The notes beneath the pieces were generated by a model that saw only the letters and a list, made by a program, of their open reading frames with translations, was not told the DNA's origin and made no database searches. Shown piece after piece: positions 43,610-55,345 of a stretch of 64,000 bases of DNA. Position 1 is the first letter of the stretch. Each line of letters begins with the position of its first letter. Made by a program: the position numbers and the translations under genes. The DNA comes from Cocos nucifera. Taxonomy: Eukaryota > Streptophyta > Magnoliopsida > Arecales > Arecaceae. The stretch covers positions 62,001 to 126,000 of the forward strand of contig QRFJ01002102.1 of assembly GCA_006176705.1 (NCBI GenBank). The letters run 5' to 3'.

Positions 43610-44450
43610 TCTTTTTAGATCTATCTCTATAGATCTTCATCTCTAAGATGTAGGATGCTTCTCTCAAGTCCTTCATGGAGAACTGTGATAACAACTGTAC
43701 TTTTATTCCCTAGAGTGCGGGGATGTCATTTTCGATTAAGAAAATATCATCTATGTACAAGATAAGAAATACTATTGCTAGATCATTTGCCCATTTGTAA
43801 ATGTAGGGCTCTTCTATATTCTTAACGAAGCCATATATTTTGATCATCTTATCAAAATGCATATTCCAACTCCGAGATGCCTGCTTCAATCCATAAATGG
43901 ATCTCTGAAGCCTGCACACCTTAGACTCATCTATGGATGTGAATCTCTTAGGTTGTATCGTATACACCACTTCAGTCAGCTCTCCATTTAGAAAAATTAT
44001 TTTCACATCCATCTACCAGATCTCATAGTCCAGATGGGCAACTATCGCAAGCATTATTCGAATGAATTTGAGCATTGCCATAGGGGAGAACGTCTCATCA
44101 TAGTCAATACCATGATGTTGATGATATCCCTTGGCAACCAGGCAGGCTTTATAAGTCTCCACCTTTCTATCTACATCCTTTTTTTTTGAAGATCCATTTA
44201 CACCCAATAGGTTTAACCCCTTCGGATGGGTCAACCAATGTCCACACATCATTGACCTTCATGGACTCCATTTTGGATTTCATGGCCTCAAGCCATCTCT
44301 CGGAATCAGGTCTCTGCATAGCATCAACGTAGGTGATCGTATCCTCATCATTCTCATTGAGTTCGATGGGATCACCATCCTAGACCAAGAAATCATAGTA
44401 TCTATCCGACTGATGTGGTACTCTACCGAATCGCCTTAATGATGCAGGTA
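43610..44450 (-). pseudogene. Element J reverse transcriptase
   Basis: The reading 44013-44252 has VETYKACLVAKGYHQHHGID and the DETFSPMAMLK motif, ending at DYEIW. The reading 43710-44012 has MDVKIIFLNGEL, CRLQRSIYGLKQASRSW and an active-site variant YIDD in LILYIDDIFLIEND. A further piece with MKIYRDRS and LGLSQ reaches about 43610. Upstream, DPITYVDAMQ-like sequence runs to about 44450. It is interrupted by stops and truncated before the end of the domain. Confidence 0.85.
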
Positions 44451-45300
44451 CAGATGTCGATTTTTCTACCTATTGAACTTTCTCAAGTTCAACCTTAGAG
44501 ACAATAGTTCCTTCACCAAGAAACTTCTTTTCCAAAAAGATTGCCTTAAGGTTGACGAACATCTTTTGTTATTCAGCATGATAGAAATAGTAACCCTTAC
44601 TTTCTTTGGGATACCCTATAAATGCATACTTATCAGATCGGGGTCCAAGATTATCTATATACAAATGTTTGACATAGGCCGGACAACCCCAAACCCACAG
44701 GTGTGAGAGTGTAGGCCTATGCCTAGTCCATATCTCATATGGAGTCTTTGTGATGGATTAACTTGGTACATTATTCAATATATAACATGCAGTCTCAAGA
44801 GCTTAACCCTAAAATGAAATAGGAAGACTATCAAAACCCATCATGGATCGAACCATGTCCAACAAGATTCGATTTCTCCTTTCCGATACACCATTATGCT
44901 GTGGTGTCCCAAGAGGAGTCCACTGTGAGATAATCTCATTCTCTTTTAGATATGTCAAGAACTCACTGGATAGATATTCACCTCCTTGATCCGATCAAAG
45001 AGTTTTAATATTCTTCCCAGTTTGTTTTTCTACTTCACTTCGAAATCTTTTAAACATTTCAAATGAATCCGACTTATATTTCATCAGATAAATATATCCA
45101 TACCTGGATAGATCATCTGTGAAAGTTATGAAGTAGAAATATCTACCTCTGACACCTGTGCTCATTGGTCCACATACATCAGTATGTACTAGACCTAAAA
45201 GCTCAATAGCTCTTTCACCCATTTTACTATTTTTTCAAAAAGATAGGACTCATAGGTTGGAAGTGATTCACAATCACTGACTTCGAGAATTCTCTCTTGG
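44451..45300 (-). pseudogene. Element J integrase
   Basis: The reading 44995-45222 carries the first aspartate (VHTDVCGP), YFYFITFTDDLSRYGY and KQTGKNIKTL. The second aspartate motif follows in a broken frame near 44985. Frame-broken pieces with the SERRNRILLDMVRSM region (44835-44880), GYAYVKHL-like and GYPKESKGYYFY sequence run to about 44560. The reading upstream overlaps it by a frameshift near 45200-45222. Confidence 0.84.
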
Positions 45301-46075
45301 GTCAACCTATTTATCTTGTTCTTATTAATGTGACCTAGCCTATAGTGCCATAGGTAGATATCAAAGATATTATCTAATCTAGAATATTTTCTAGAAGTAT
45401 ATATTACACTCACAGACTGTGATAAAATATAAATACTATTTCTTTGTTGTCCTTGCATTATTGTAACATCATTCATAATAATGTCACAATAATCTCTCTT
45501 TATAGATAAATGATAACCATCCTTGGCCAAAAGGCTAACAGAGATTATATTCATCAGAAAGAAAGAACAATAATGACATTCATTTAAAGAAATGATATTA
45601 GTATTGAGAATAAGTTGAACTATTCCTATAGCTAGAACTGGAACAGACCTTCCATCTCCAACATTCAGGAATTGCTCATTATTCTCAAATCTTCTACTAA
45701 TTTAAAGTTCTTGCAACATATTGCAAATATGGACTGGACTTTCGGTATCCAATACCCAAGTAGAAGTATCACAAACAGAGAAATTATAAGGTGTTATCAT
45801 ATAATATCCTTGATCAGCAACTACTTGCTCATCTCTCTTATTCAGTCTATTGGGATCATGGAAATCACGATACTGAGGATAGTTTCTCTTCCAATACCCT
45901 TACTTTTTACAATGAAAGCACTCTACCTGAACTAGATTATTCTTGGACCTTATGTTTAAATTGGGCATAGAGGCCATAGTACGAACCACTTCGTGCTGCT
46001 GAACAATATTTAACTTTCGATACTTATTATCGAAGTTGGGTCCCATAAGTTAATCACTATCTAACAGTGAATGAA
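45301..46075 (-). pseudogene. Element J protease region and internally deleted gag
   Basis: The protease region reads STWVLDTESP, with Glu where active relatives have Gly. It is followed by FLNVGDGRSVP, NIISVSLLAKDGYHLSI and LWHYRLGHINKNKINRL of GAG-pre-integrase. Upstream, a zinc knuckle piece VECFHCKK ends at a stop. Only about 60 bases separate it from NFDNKYRKL, a Gag N-terminal motif, so the gag core is deleted. The gag start is lost: the bases after the acceptor-like ATGCAG read TTA instead of ATG. Confidence 0.8.
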
Positions 46076-47715
46076 ACAACTGTGGTTAGAGTTTAACTGC
46101 ATAAAGGAGAACCAAAAGCCTAATTAGTAATTGATTCATTAAATCTAAAGATTTGGACTTGAATCAAAAGGTTTCTCCCACTATTTTATTCGAATTAATA
46201 GCCTCTACCTCCAATTCGAGAAATTATCCTAATTTCTTAGTGGGTACTAAAATCCACATAGACTGCACACAAGCCCAACTATGGTTGGTCAACCTATGTA
46301 CATCTAAGGATAGATTCATAATTAATTATTTTTTCAAATAATTTTTAGTAATTTAATTTTGTCTCAAGTATCTTTGCAGTAGGCTAGGGCCTCTACTGAA
46401 AGTCTCCATTAGGTCCAACCATTAACATGATCATACTTGGTCCATCCAACTAATGAATGATTAAATTCAACTATGGTTAGTTAGCCTAACCACCATTTAG
46501 AGAGATGCGGCCAAGAAATCATATTATAAATGATAATTTCATTAGCGGATAAGCACTAGGCCTATGGGCCTCCAATGATTATCCAACTAATGGATCCATT
46601 ATCATCCACTTAATGGGAGACTATGATCTAGTTATCACCATAACTATTTTATTTTAAGGATCTAATAATTTTAGAAGATTTAATTAATTTAATATAGAGA
46701 AAAGATCAGATTAACCAACTTATCATGATCCTCCCACTAGCTTCACCAAGTCAGCCTAAGGGAGACCATTAATAGGCTAATCTAGGAGCACCTAAATCAG
46801 TCACACTAATTTACCTAGCTGATATGGGTCAACTCAAATTATCAAGTGATCAAATCAAAACTTAATCTCACTAAAAAGATTGGGTAAGTGAGATCAGTGG
46901 GAGGGTCTGTCAAAGTTTGCCTTAGACACCATAAAAAATGGCAACGTAAGTGGGCTGCCAATTAAAAACCATCGGTCATATGTGCTAAACTTATCTTAAA
47001 CACCAACTAGTTTAATTAGTCTTGATTAGATCAACCTAATAGTTTGAGCTAGATCACTTAGCCAAGAATCAAGTCCATTTGGTTCTTGTTAAAGATATGG
47101 ACTTGACCAACTACAACTATTGTAATTGATCTAGAGAATCCTTGACCTAATCTAAGACAACAATTAATTAGATTTAGTCAATTCTCTAATTAAGTCCATT
47201 CTTTAATCTAACCTTAGGTCTAACCCAATTAATGGACCTAATTCCCACTGACCCATTAACCCAATGTGTTATGATTCGTGTCATAGGATCTTTAATTTAT
47301 AATCCTAGAACCTAATCAAACAACTTCTTAATTCTTAATTTTGGACTAAGGGTTGGGGTTTGGCTTTTCAAAAATGATTTTCATATTTATAAAATATTTT
47401 TATAACATGATTCTATCAATCAAGTTGCATGTTTGATTTATAATCAATATATAAGTAAAATAAACATGAAACTACTTTAGATTTAATCTAAACAGATTCA
47501 TGTATTTGAAATAGTTTTAACACCAATCAATCATAAATCAACTTAGATCAAATCTAACATATTTATGATGATTAAAATTAGATTAAAATATTTTTAATCA
47601 GATCATAAAATCTTTTAGATCTAATCTAAAATTTTATGATTAATATTTTAGAATAGCACATACAAAGACAACCTTTTCACTATAAGGGATAAATCTTACA
47701 GCAGGACAATCTTAT
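46076..47715 (-). other. Element J leader with empty site for I and candidate intron
   Basis: Non-coding leader parallel in reverse to B's 11512-13007 and 20292-20397. It holds the intact site GAGGCTATTAATTCG (minus strand, about 46187-46201), where B carries element I. Acceptor-like CTCCTTTATGCAG ends at 46098. The donor block reads AAGATAAGTTTAGCAC (about 46990), one change from the B and A form. The primer site and 5' LTR are missing. Confidence 0.75.
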
Positions 47716-48110
47716 AGATAACCATGCAATTTCGTGTCTTGCCAATGCCAGGTCTTTCCTGATCTCTCCAATTCCGTAGCTCGTTAGAAACTTCATCTTT
47801 AGATAATAAGTTGACACCACTACTCGGAGCATGTTCAAACCAGATTGGTCGAAAATAGCATTGTAGGCAAACGGAGCCTCTTTATGACTAGAAAATCAAT
47901 CTATGCCTTAACCAGCTTTGGACGTTGCCCTACAGTCACAGTCAAAGTTATTATGCCCTCAACTGGCACGGTATCGTTAGTGAAGCCTACCAACGGAGAG
48001 TTCATAGGTTCGAAGTGGTTATTGAGTAAGAATATTTTTAAGAAAGCATCATAAAATAAAATATCAGTAGAGCTTCCATTATCTACCAAAATACAGCATA
48101 CATCATAGTC
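47716..48110 (-). pseudogene. Element K aspartic protease
   Basis: The reading 47901-48089 has VDNGSSTDILFYDAFLK, the D-N-G active-site variant common in plant Tat protease, then NSPLVGFTNDTVPVEGIITL. The continuation to 47716, in a changed frame, keeps AYNAI and STYYLKMKF, the protease C-terminal signature. It would cut the Gag-Pol polyprotein. Truncated where J begins. Confidence 0.83.
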
Positions 48111-48560
48111 GGCAATGTTTAAAGAGATTACAACCGCATCATTGTGCGAGAACTGAACTCCTTGAGCATCCTCGTCGGTGAAAGCGATGGACTCTTCAGT
48201 TCTCTACCTCTTCCCGGGCTCGACTGACCTGCTAGCCTCTCCTCACCGAAGTCCCCCAGAGATGGTGTTGATGATGCCAAGAGGTGGCCGATCTGCCTGC
48301 TGCTCCTCCCTCTGCAGTTTTGATTACGGCAATGCCCTTAGCCGATCTTTCCACCCTTTAGGTTGATACCGTAGGAATCGATCGAGTCTGCCTCGCCTGA
48401 TGAGCTTCTTGATCTCATATTGGAGTTGAATACATTCTTCAGTATCATGATCATGGTCATGATGATAGAGGCAGAACTTGTTTAGATTATATCTACCAAG
48501 ATGGGAGTGCATTCTTTCGGGCCGAGTAGCTGTTCCTTAATCTCCATTAGCACTTGCATT
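48111..48560 (-). pseudogene. Element K gag C-terminal (C-H-H-C type) block
   Basis: The reading 48324-48512 contains KFCLYHHDHDHDTEECIQLQ and EIKKLIRRGRLDRFL, matching the block that follows Gag in Tat elements, with C-x(3)-H-x-H-spaced ligands. Nearby pieces toward 48115 continue to the protease in other frames. Confidence 0.78.
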
Positions 48561-49560
48561 TTTAGAGCGTTGAGGGGGGCATAATTATGGAACCTTCAAA
48601 GGAGGGAACCCCGCCATGCCCTTCTATCAAGGCTTTCCTGCTTCCGAGCTTGGGGAGGAGTTCGAGCTCGCTTGCATTCAAGGAGAGTTTGAGAGCATGA
48701 TCAAGCTTCACTCAGCTTTCCTTCCTCAATGGGCCTACCTAGCTCATCGATTCACCGCTCTCAAATGGCTTCATTGACCTTAGTCTTGAAGGCCTCTTCC
48801 ACTCGGACATACCCTTCAGCTTGAGCTAGCATATCAACAAAATCCTTGTGGTACTTTTTCTCTAGGGAGAATAGTAGATTATTCTTCTGAAGGCCATCCT
48901 TTAGTGCAGCCATCATAATAGATTGGTCTAGGTTTTAGACCTCTAGCACAGCAGCATTGAATCAATTAACAAAAGCTCTAATGGATTCTCCCTCCTGTTG
49001 CTTGATGTTGATGAGGGATTTCGAGCCCCACTTGGGATGTCGGCTACTAATAAAATGAGCCATAAACTGATGGCTTATCTGATCAAAAGAGAAGATGGTA
49101 TTCAGTTTGAGGACCGAGTACCAGTTTCTGATAGCTCCGTCAGGATGGATGGAAAGGCTCGACAGAGAATGGCGTCTGTTGTGCCATGGAGCAACATCAT
49201 CGTGCGAAAGGCCTCTAGGTGATCAATTGGATCGGAGATCCTATCATAGCTCTTCAATTAAGGAAGCTTGAAGTTCAGTGGGATCGGTACCTACATGATG
49301 CACTGAGAGAAAGGAGGATCAGTACAGATATCACTACCATGAGAGGGAGGAGCATGGCAGAGTTTCTCAATCCATCGGTTCATCTCTTATAGTTTTCGAT
49401 CTAGATCCTCTTGATCATGGATTTCTAAGGTCTTTTGGCTAAATAGGAAAAAAGTTTCTCCAGGGGTAGAGTCATGATCAAAGCAGGAGCTCTCGGCTCT
49501 TTACTTTCTCTTTTTGGAGGTCATCGACCAGCTAGCCCAAGTCGGTCATCCTCAAATTGG
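48561..49560 (-). pseudogene. Element K gag (Retrotrans_gag type)
   Basis: Frame-broken Gag core. Recognisable on the minus strand are KLPRLESYDGISDPIDHLEAF, MLLHGTTDAILCRAFP, then sequences equivalent to SFEQMSHQFMAHF and ISNKQQEGES toward 48990, and the Arg/Glu-rich end. Capsid precursor. Stops and at least two frame changes. Confidence 0.78.
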
Positions 49561-49908
49561 ATCATGAGGCTCCAGAGAAGCCTACTCTGATCGAATTGGC
49601 ATCAGATTCTGCCGCTGCATGGTTTGCACCACCTCCGTGAGATTGCGAACCTACTGAACTAGTAGGTTGAACTACTTTACATCCACCATGGCTGTAGGTG
49701 GAGCTTGAGTTATTAGAGCTGAAGTGGGAGCGAACAAATCTGAACAGGATCTGGCTGTAGAGGCCATTGACAACCAGGTTGAAGCTTTCCTGGGAGGCAA
49801 TTTTTTTTGAGAAGAACTCTAGAGAACAAGAAGAGAGATCACTACTGAGCACTCCTTTAAGAATAAGAGAACCTCAGGATCAGAGGGCCCTTCCTCTAGT
49901 GCCAATCC
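49561..49908 (-). other. Element K leader
   Basis: About 350 bp between the primer-like site and gag. Readings on both strands overlap here, none with a motif I know. Confidence 0.55.
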
Positions 49909-50140
49909 TGTTGGTACAAAATCTGATCATCGTCAGAGAAGCACCGGAGTCGGAGAAGAAGAGATCACCATCGATGACCTACAAAATAAGTCTCATCCAG
50001 AGCCTAGGGGGTGGCTCTGGCAAGATCCTCCGACAATCAAGTCAGCTCTTTCGACCAATAGAAATGGAGTACTCAATTAAGAAAGTTGCAGAGTATTAAG
50101 AAGAAGAAGAGAGCCTGGAGAAAACGTATCTGGAGGGTCT

Positions 50141-50148
50141 CTTTTATA
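50141..50148 (-). promoter_or_regulatory. TATA box in LTR K
   Basis: Minus strand TATAAAAG. L has TATATAAG at the matching position (about 55568). Confidence 0.5.
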
Positions 50149-50449
50149 GATAGAGCCTATAACAAATTGATAGTGACAGTCATAACTATCAGATAGTGGG
50201 CCGCTCGGGGCCATGTGGAGTTTGTTATGGAGGATAGTGTCTGTTGTCGCGAGATGCCAGTCCGTTTGAGATTTGATAGTTAAAGTTTGAAGGAGTAGAC
50301 ATCAGTTGGTGATGACCTTTGAGTAATATCAATTCTAAAGAAGTTCGAACTCCTCTAAGGTAGTCCAAATGTGGGTCGATTCATGCCATATCTGAGGCTG
50401 GATTTGTGTAGGAGAGGAGACTCTTCTGAAATTAGAAAGTAGACCTATT

Positions 50450-51010
50450 GGAGAGATCTACGCGTAGCTCTTCTAGAGGAGAAATCCGAGGAAGAATTTG
50501 TCTAACGGAGGAATCCAACTACTGGAGAGAATCTGGAAGGAGTTCACCTATTGGTGGAGTCCCAAAAAAATTCACGTGTTGGAGGAGTTTGATTGCTATA
50601 GGAGTTCGCCTATTGGGGGAATCCGAAAAGAGTTTGCCTGTTGGAGGAGTTCAGAAGGAGTTCACCTATTGGAGGAGTCCAAAAAAAAATTCGACTGCTA
50701 GAGGAGTTCACTGATTGGGAGAATTCGGAAGGAGTTTGCTTGTTGGAGTTCGGAAGGAGTTCGCCTATTGGAGGAGTCCGAAAGGAGTTTAGCTGTTAGA
50801 GGAGTTCGCCTATTGGAGGAGTCCGAAAGGAGTTTAGCTGTTAGAGGAGTTCGCCTATTGGGGGAATCCAAAAGGAGTTCGCCTATTGGAGGAGTCTGGA
50901 AGGAGTTCGATTGCTAGAGGGGTTCGACCATTGGGAAAATTCAGAAGGAGTTCATCTACTAGAGTTCGAAAGGAGTTCGGCTGCTATAGGGGTTTGGTCG
51001 TTGGAGGAAG
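50450..51010. repeat. Tandem repeat in LTR K
   Basis: About 25 imperfect units of roughly 22 bp built on GGAGTTCGCCTATTGGAGGA. It includes an exact 45-bp direct duplication (50762-50806 and 50807-50851). L has a shorter, more divergent version near 55920-56050. Confidence 0.85.
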
Positions 51011-51289
51011 ATCGATCGAACGGGATGCGCAGGTGCTGGAGACTTGGCCGGTTCTCTAAGTCGGTATTGACTATTCAAGCTTGCCTAGAGAAGGAATCCA
51101 TGATGTCTTATCGAATCTACAATCGATCTTCTCGATCAATCAAATTCTCTGACTATAGTGTTGGAGGTTGGCCATTCCAGAATGATTCAGAGCTTGAATA
51201 TTCCTATGGGTTAAGGTTCAATTTTTATAACCACAACTAGATGGAATTAATTTAGTCAGAATCTTAGCCAAACTTTGGTAAGCATGGAT

Positions 51290-52912
51290 TTATCCCCAAT
51301 AGGAAGCAATTTCTTTATTAATCAAAGTAAACATCTAGTAATGGTACCCGACGTTCGGATAGGTCAAATAGTTGCAATCGCAATACTCAAAACCTAAATG
51401 AATATGGTTACCACATAATTCATCTCTTTGACCTCTGTGTATTAGGATGACTCAGAGTTAAACTGTCAACCCTAAAAAGAACATCTAAATCATGTCTCGA
51501 TGCAATCAGTCTCATGACTTCTCACTTGGACTATCCTAACCAAGGATTTGCTAAATTGAAATACAACTGAACACAACACCTAAGCCAGAGTGGTCAATCC
51601 CATCTTGACTCACACATCAACTCCTCAAGTACTTGACTGTGCTCAGAAACCTTCCATCACTGAGAGCCTATTTGGCCAAGCTTTTGGAGAGAAAAAAATG
51701 CTTATTTTTTAAAAAAGTACTTATTTAAAAAATAAAATATTTGTCCAAGCTTATTTTAAAAAATAATTTACTTTTGAGTGGTAGCAGAAGCAGTTTCTCT
51801 GCTATGAAAAAGAAGTAGAAAATTGGAGCTTCTCCTTGGAAGCAGAAGCAAAAGTAGAAAATTAATTTTTTAAGATAAAAATATTCTTACTCAAAATCAT
51901 TATTTATCATAACTATTCCTATTTATTTTGACCTAACCCTCCCATTATTTAGTGAATGATGTATTTTGATGTATTTTGATACATGTATATTATTATATAA
52001 AAATTATATAAAAGTTTAATATGTATTATCTTTGATTTAATTATATTTATATTAATTAAAATTTTAATATATTTTTTATTATTTTATTATTTATTTTAAT
52101 TAAATAAAAAATTAAATTAAAATTAATCATAATGAATATTTAAAATTATTTATTTATTTAAATAATATTAATTATAAAGTAAATCTATACATGCTTTTTT
52201 TTTATAATTTGATAATCAAAAATATATTTTTTTGAAAGATTTGTCAAATACAAACTGCTTCTCAAATATTGATAAAAGCACTTATCAAATGATTTTATCA
52301 AACACAAACTATTTTTCTCTCACAACATTTTTTTTGGAACTCCATTTGAAAAAAATAATTTTAAAATAAGCTGATTTTCATAGCTTGGCCAAATAGATCT
52401 TGAATTAAAAATTCAAGTAGTCTAATACTAAAATACAGTGAGTTGCTTGAAAGTCACAATAGTGATCTCAAGTCAGAGGGATAGTTATACGCATATTCCA
52501 TCGAAGCAAATTTTGTTAGCAAAAAAGCTCCAAAGTTAGTCATATTCAATGCAGATGTATCTCTACATCTCACCTGCATATCATACCAGTGTCTCCATAC
52601 TCCTTGGTTAAGAGGGCAACCAACCCATATGGTACATAATGATCTACACTCGATAAATGTTGTCATCCTTGGTGACAACGTATCATTTGATCATAAATAG
52701 ATTTAACGACTAAACAACGAATCCTCCTTTGTCGATTCTAAATAGTCCTAAGAACTTTACCACAACACATAGGAGTTCATTAGAAGATGAAAGAATTTAT
52801 GATAAAAAAATATCAAAATAATTTTTATTTATTTCTTAATTCATATACAAATACAAGAATCAACACAACCATCAACAGACTGATTATTGATTTTGGAATA
52901 CTATTTCCAACA
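51290..52912 (-). repeat. 3' LTR of element M (truncated, interrupted)
   Basis: Matches the first 880 bp of B's 3' LTR in reverse after removing 51664-52400 and one TGA. Ends CCAACA at 52912. The far 1.7 kb of the LTR is missing at the junction with K. Confidence 0.85.
51664..52400. mobile_element. 737-bp TIR element (MITE-like) in LTR M
   Basis: Terminal inverted repeats GAGCCTATTTGGCCAAGCTT and the complement of the right end AGATCTATTTGGCCAAGCTA agree except in the outermost bases. The flanking duplication is TGA (51661-51663, 52401-52403). B's LTR has the uninterrupted site CATTGAATTAAAAATTC (complement of about 24853-24869). AT-rich, no ORF. The terminal motif and 3-bp duplication suggest a PIF/Harbinger (Tourist-like) origin, though TGA is not the usual TWA. 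Confidence 0.82.
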
Positions 52913-53420
52913 ATCTTTCACTTGGACTAAAGCCATATGGTGCAGTATCTAATATCCATCTTCAACTTGAAGTCATCGAACTCTTTCATTGCAATGGCTT
53001 TAGTTAATGGATTGGCCAGGTCCCTCTTTTCGTCGATCTTCTGAAGATCGACATCATCTCGATCCATGATTTTTCAGACCAAATGGTAGTGGCATAGAAT
53101 ATGCTTCATCTGCTGGTGTGCCTTCAATTTCTTCACCTAAGCAATGGTTGTAGAGATATTATAAAAGAGCAGAACTTGACCATTAAGGAAGGATGCTACT
53201 TCGAGCTCGATGATGAACTTTCTCAGCCACACCGCTTCTTTAGCAATATCTGATGCAGCGACATACTCCACCTCATAAACTAAGTCGGCTATAGTGTGCT
53301 GCTTGAAACTCTTCTAATAGACAGCTCCTCCATTAAGGATAAACACATACCCTAATATAATTTTATTGTCATCATGATCAGACTGGAAACTAGAGTCTAT
53401 AAATTCCCATAAGACTTAAA
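52913..53420 (-). pseudogene. Element M RNase H, heavily degraded
   Basis: Starts at the polypurine tract (minus strand AAGTGAAAGAT, 52913-52923). Out-of-frame pieces on the minus strand correspond to B's RNase H: MADLVYEVEYVAASD-like, WLRKFIIELEVASFL-like and the DLANPLTKA-like end. No continuous reading over 60 residues. Confidence 0.72.
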
Positions 53421-54540
53421 TCCAACTCACCATAAACAAGCCATTGGTCCTTAGTATTTCTTAAATACTTTAGGATGGTTTTAACAACCTTCCAGTGGTT
53501 CTTCCTTGGATCAAATTGGTATCTACTCACTACTCCTAATAAGTATGCCATATCTGATCACGTACATGATAGAACCTACTATTGAAGTATATGAAATTCT
53601 ACTCATATGCTCTCTCTCTTGAGGTGTTGTCGGACAATCCCTCTTCGAAAAAAAATTTCATGCCCTATCGGTAGATAACCCTTCTTGAAATTCTCCATGC
53701 TAAACCTTTTTAGCATAGTATCAATATACGTGGACTGGGACAACCCGAGCAATCTTTTAGATCTATCTCTATAGATCTTCATCCCTAGGATGTAGGAAGC
53801 TTCTCCCAGATCCTTCATGGAGAACTATAATGATAGCTAGATCTTTATTCCTTATAATATAGGGACATCATTCTCGATTAAGAGAATGTCATCCACATAC
53901 AATACTAGGAATACAACCACTGGACCATTAGCCCACTTATATATGTAGGGCTTTTCTTCATTCTTAATGAAGCTATATGTTTTGATCGTCCTATCAAAAC
54001 GTATGTTCTAACTTTGAGAAGCCTGCTTCAGTCTATAAATGAACCTTTGAAGCCTGCACACCTTAGACTCATCTATGGATATGAACCCTTTAGGTTGTAT
54101 CATATACACCTCTTCATCTAGTTCTCCATTTAGGAAAGTTGTCTTCACATCCAACTGCCAGATTTCATAGTCCAGATGGACAGCGATCATAAGCATAACC
54201 CGAATGGACTTGAGCATTACCACAAGAGAAAATGTCTCATCATAGTCTATACCATAACTTTGACGATATTTCTTGACAATCAGACATTCTTTATAGGTCT
54301 CCAGCTTCCTGTCTATGCCATTTTTTCTCTTGAAGATCTACTTACACTCTATGAATTTTACCTCTTCAGATGGATCAATCAATGTCTATTCATGGTCTCT
54401 ATTTTAGATTTCATGGCCTTAAGCTATTTCTCAGAGTCAGGTCTCTACATTGCATCCATGTAGGTGATCGAATCCTCATCATTCTCGTCGAGTTCGATAG
54501 GATCACCATCCTGGATCAGAAACTATAGTATCTGCTGGCT
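53421..54540 (-). pseudogene. Element M reverse transcriptase
   Basis: The reading 53603-53818 has MKDLGEASYILGMKIYRDR and LGLSQSTYIDTMLKRFSM. The reading 54008-54223 has MLKSIRVMLMIAVHLDYEIW and the intact TFLNGELDEEVYMIQPKGF. YVDD occurs between them (about 53890-53901) in a broken frame. The N-terminal linker with DPITYMDAM lies near 54470. Several stops. Confidence 0.85.
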
Positions 54541-55345
54541 GACATGGTACTCTATCAGATCATCTTTAGGGTGTAGATTCATCAGACTCTAAATTTGATC
54601 TAATCAACTCCTATTCTAGTTCAGCTACTTATGTCGATTTTTTCACCTACCAAATTTTCTTAAGTTTGACCTTAGTTGCATTAGTTCCATCAGCAAGAAA
54701 CTTCCTTTTTAAAAAAATTGTATTAAGACTGACAACCACCTATTATTCATCAACAAGATAGAAATAATATCCTTTGGTCTTTTTTGGGTATCCTATAAAA
54801 TTATACTTGTCAGACCTAGGTCTAAGCTTGTCCATTACTAAATGTTTGACATAAGCCGGACACCCCCAAATCCTAAGGTACGAGAGTACTGGCTTACGTC
54901 CTATCTATATCTCATATAACATTTTGAAAATAGACTTACTCGAAACCCTATTTAGAATGTAACAAGCCGACTCGAGCTTATATCCCCATAAAGAGATAGG
55001 TAGACTAGCAAATCCCATCATGGATCGAACTATATCCAATAGGATCTAATTCCTCCTCTCAAATACACCATCATGCTATGGTGTTCCAAGAGGAGTTCAT
55101 TAGGAGAGAATCCCATTCTCTCCTAGATATGTTAGAAATTTGCTGAAAATATACTCACCCTCTTGGTTAGACTAAAGAGTTTTAATACTTTTTTCAATTT
55201 GCTTTTCTACCTCATTATGGAATAGTTTGAACATTTCAAATGACTCCGACTTATGCTTCATTAAGTAGATGTACCCATACCTTGATAGATTGTCCATAAA
55301 TATTATGAAATAGAAATATCCACCTCTAGTACTTGAGCTTATGGG
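54541..55345 (-). pseudogene. Element M integrase, frame-broken, truncated
   Basis: On the minus strand: post-core motifs GYPKKTKGYYFYLVDE-like (54740-54790), PAYVKHLVMDKL (54835-54860), the DMVRSM-like region (55015-55050), GEYIFSKFLTYLGEN-like (55120-55160) and YGYIYLMKHKSESFEMFK-like (55235-55290). It ends within the segment following the first catalytic aspartate. No intact reading. Confidence 0.78.

Larger units (their letters stand above)
43574..47715 (-). mobile_element. Element J: broken B-family copia element without LTRs
   Basis: Minus-strand relative of B covering, right to left, leader, a deleted gag, protease, integrase and the first two thirds of RT. The RNase H, 3' LTR, primer site and 5' LTR are absent. 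The left edge lies inside the RT, beside a 16-bp direct repeat (GGACTGGGATAATCCA-type at 43569-43584 and 43591-43606). The right edge (47715) abuts K. Confidence 0.87.
47716..51250 (-). mobile_element. Element K: Ty3/gypsy Tat-type element, gag-protease part with 5' LTR
   Basis: Minus strand: LTR (49909 to about 51250), a primer-site-like TGGCACTAGAGGAAGGG at about 49889-49905, gag, zinc-finger-like block and protease; RT and everything after are absent beyond 47716. Protein motifs match plant Tat Gag and protease. L (55346 on) is a second LTR of the same family in the same orientation. Confidence 0.8.
49909..51250 (-). repeat. LTR of element K (right end truncated)
   Basis: Plus-strand start TGTTGGTACAAAATC, parallel to L from 55347. 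It carries a TATA box on the minus strand (TATAAAAG, 50141-50148) and a minisatellite at about 50450-51010. The similarity to L fades near 51240, where M begins. Readings at 50448-51240 are LTR sequence. Confidence 0.8.
51290..55345 (-). mobile_element. Element M: 3' half of a B-family copia element
   Basis: Minus strand: partial 3' LTR (about 51290-52912, holding a 737-bp TIR element), polypurine tract, degenerate RNase H, RT and integrase, cut at 55345 against L. LTR and pol resemble B throughout. Confidence 0.87.

Noticed and set aside
54176..54463. 95-residue plus-strand reading
   Set aside because: Antisense to the RT of element M, whose motifs are on the minus strand.
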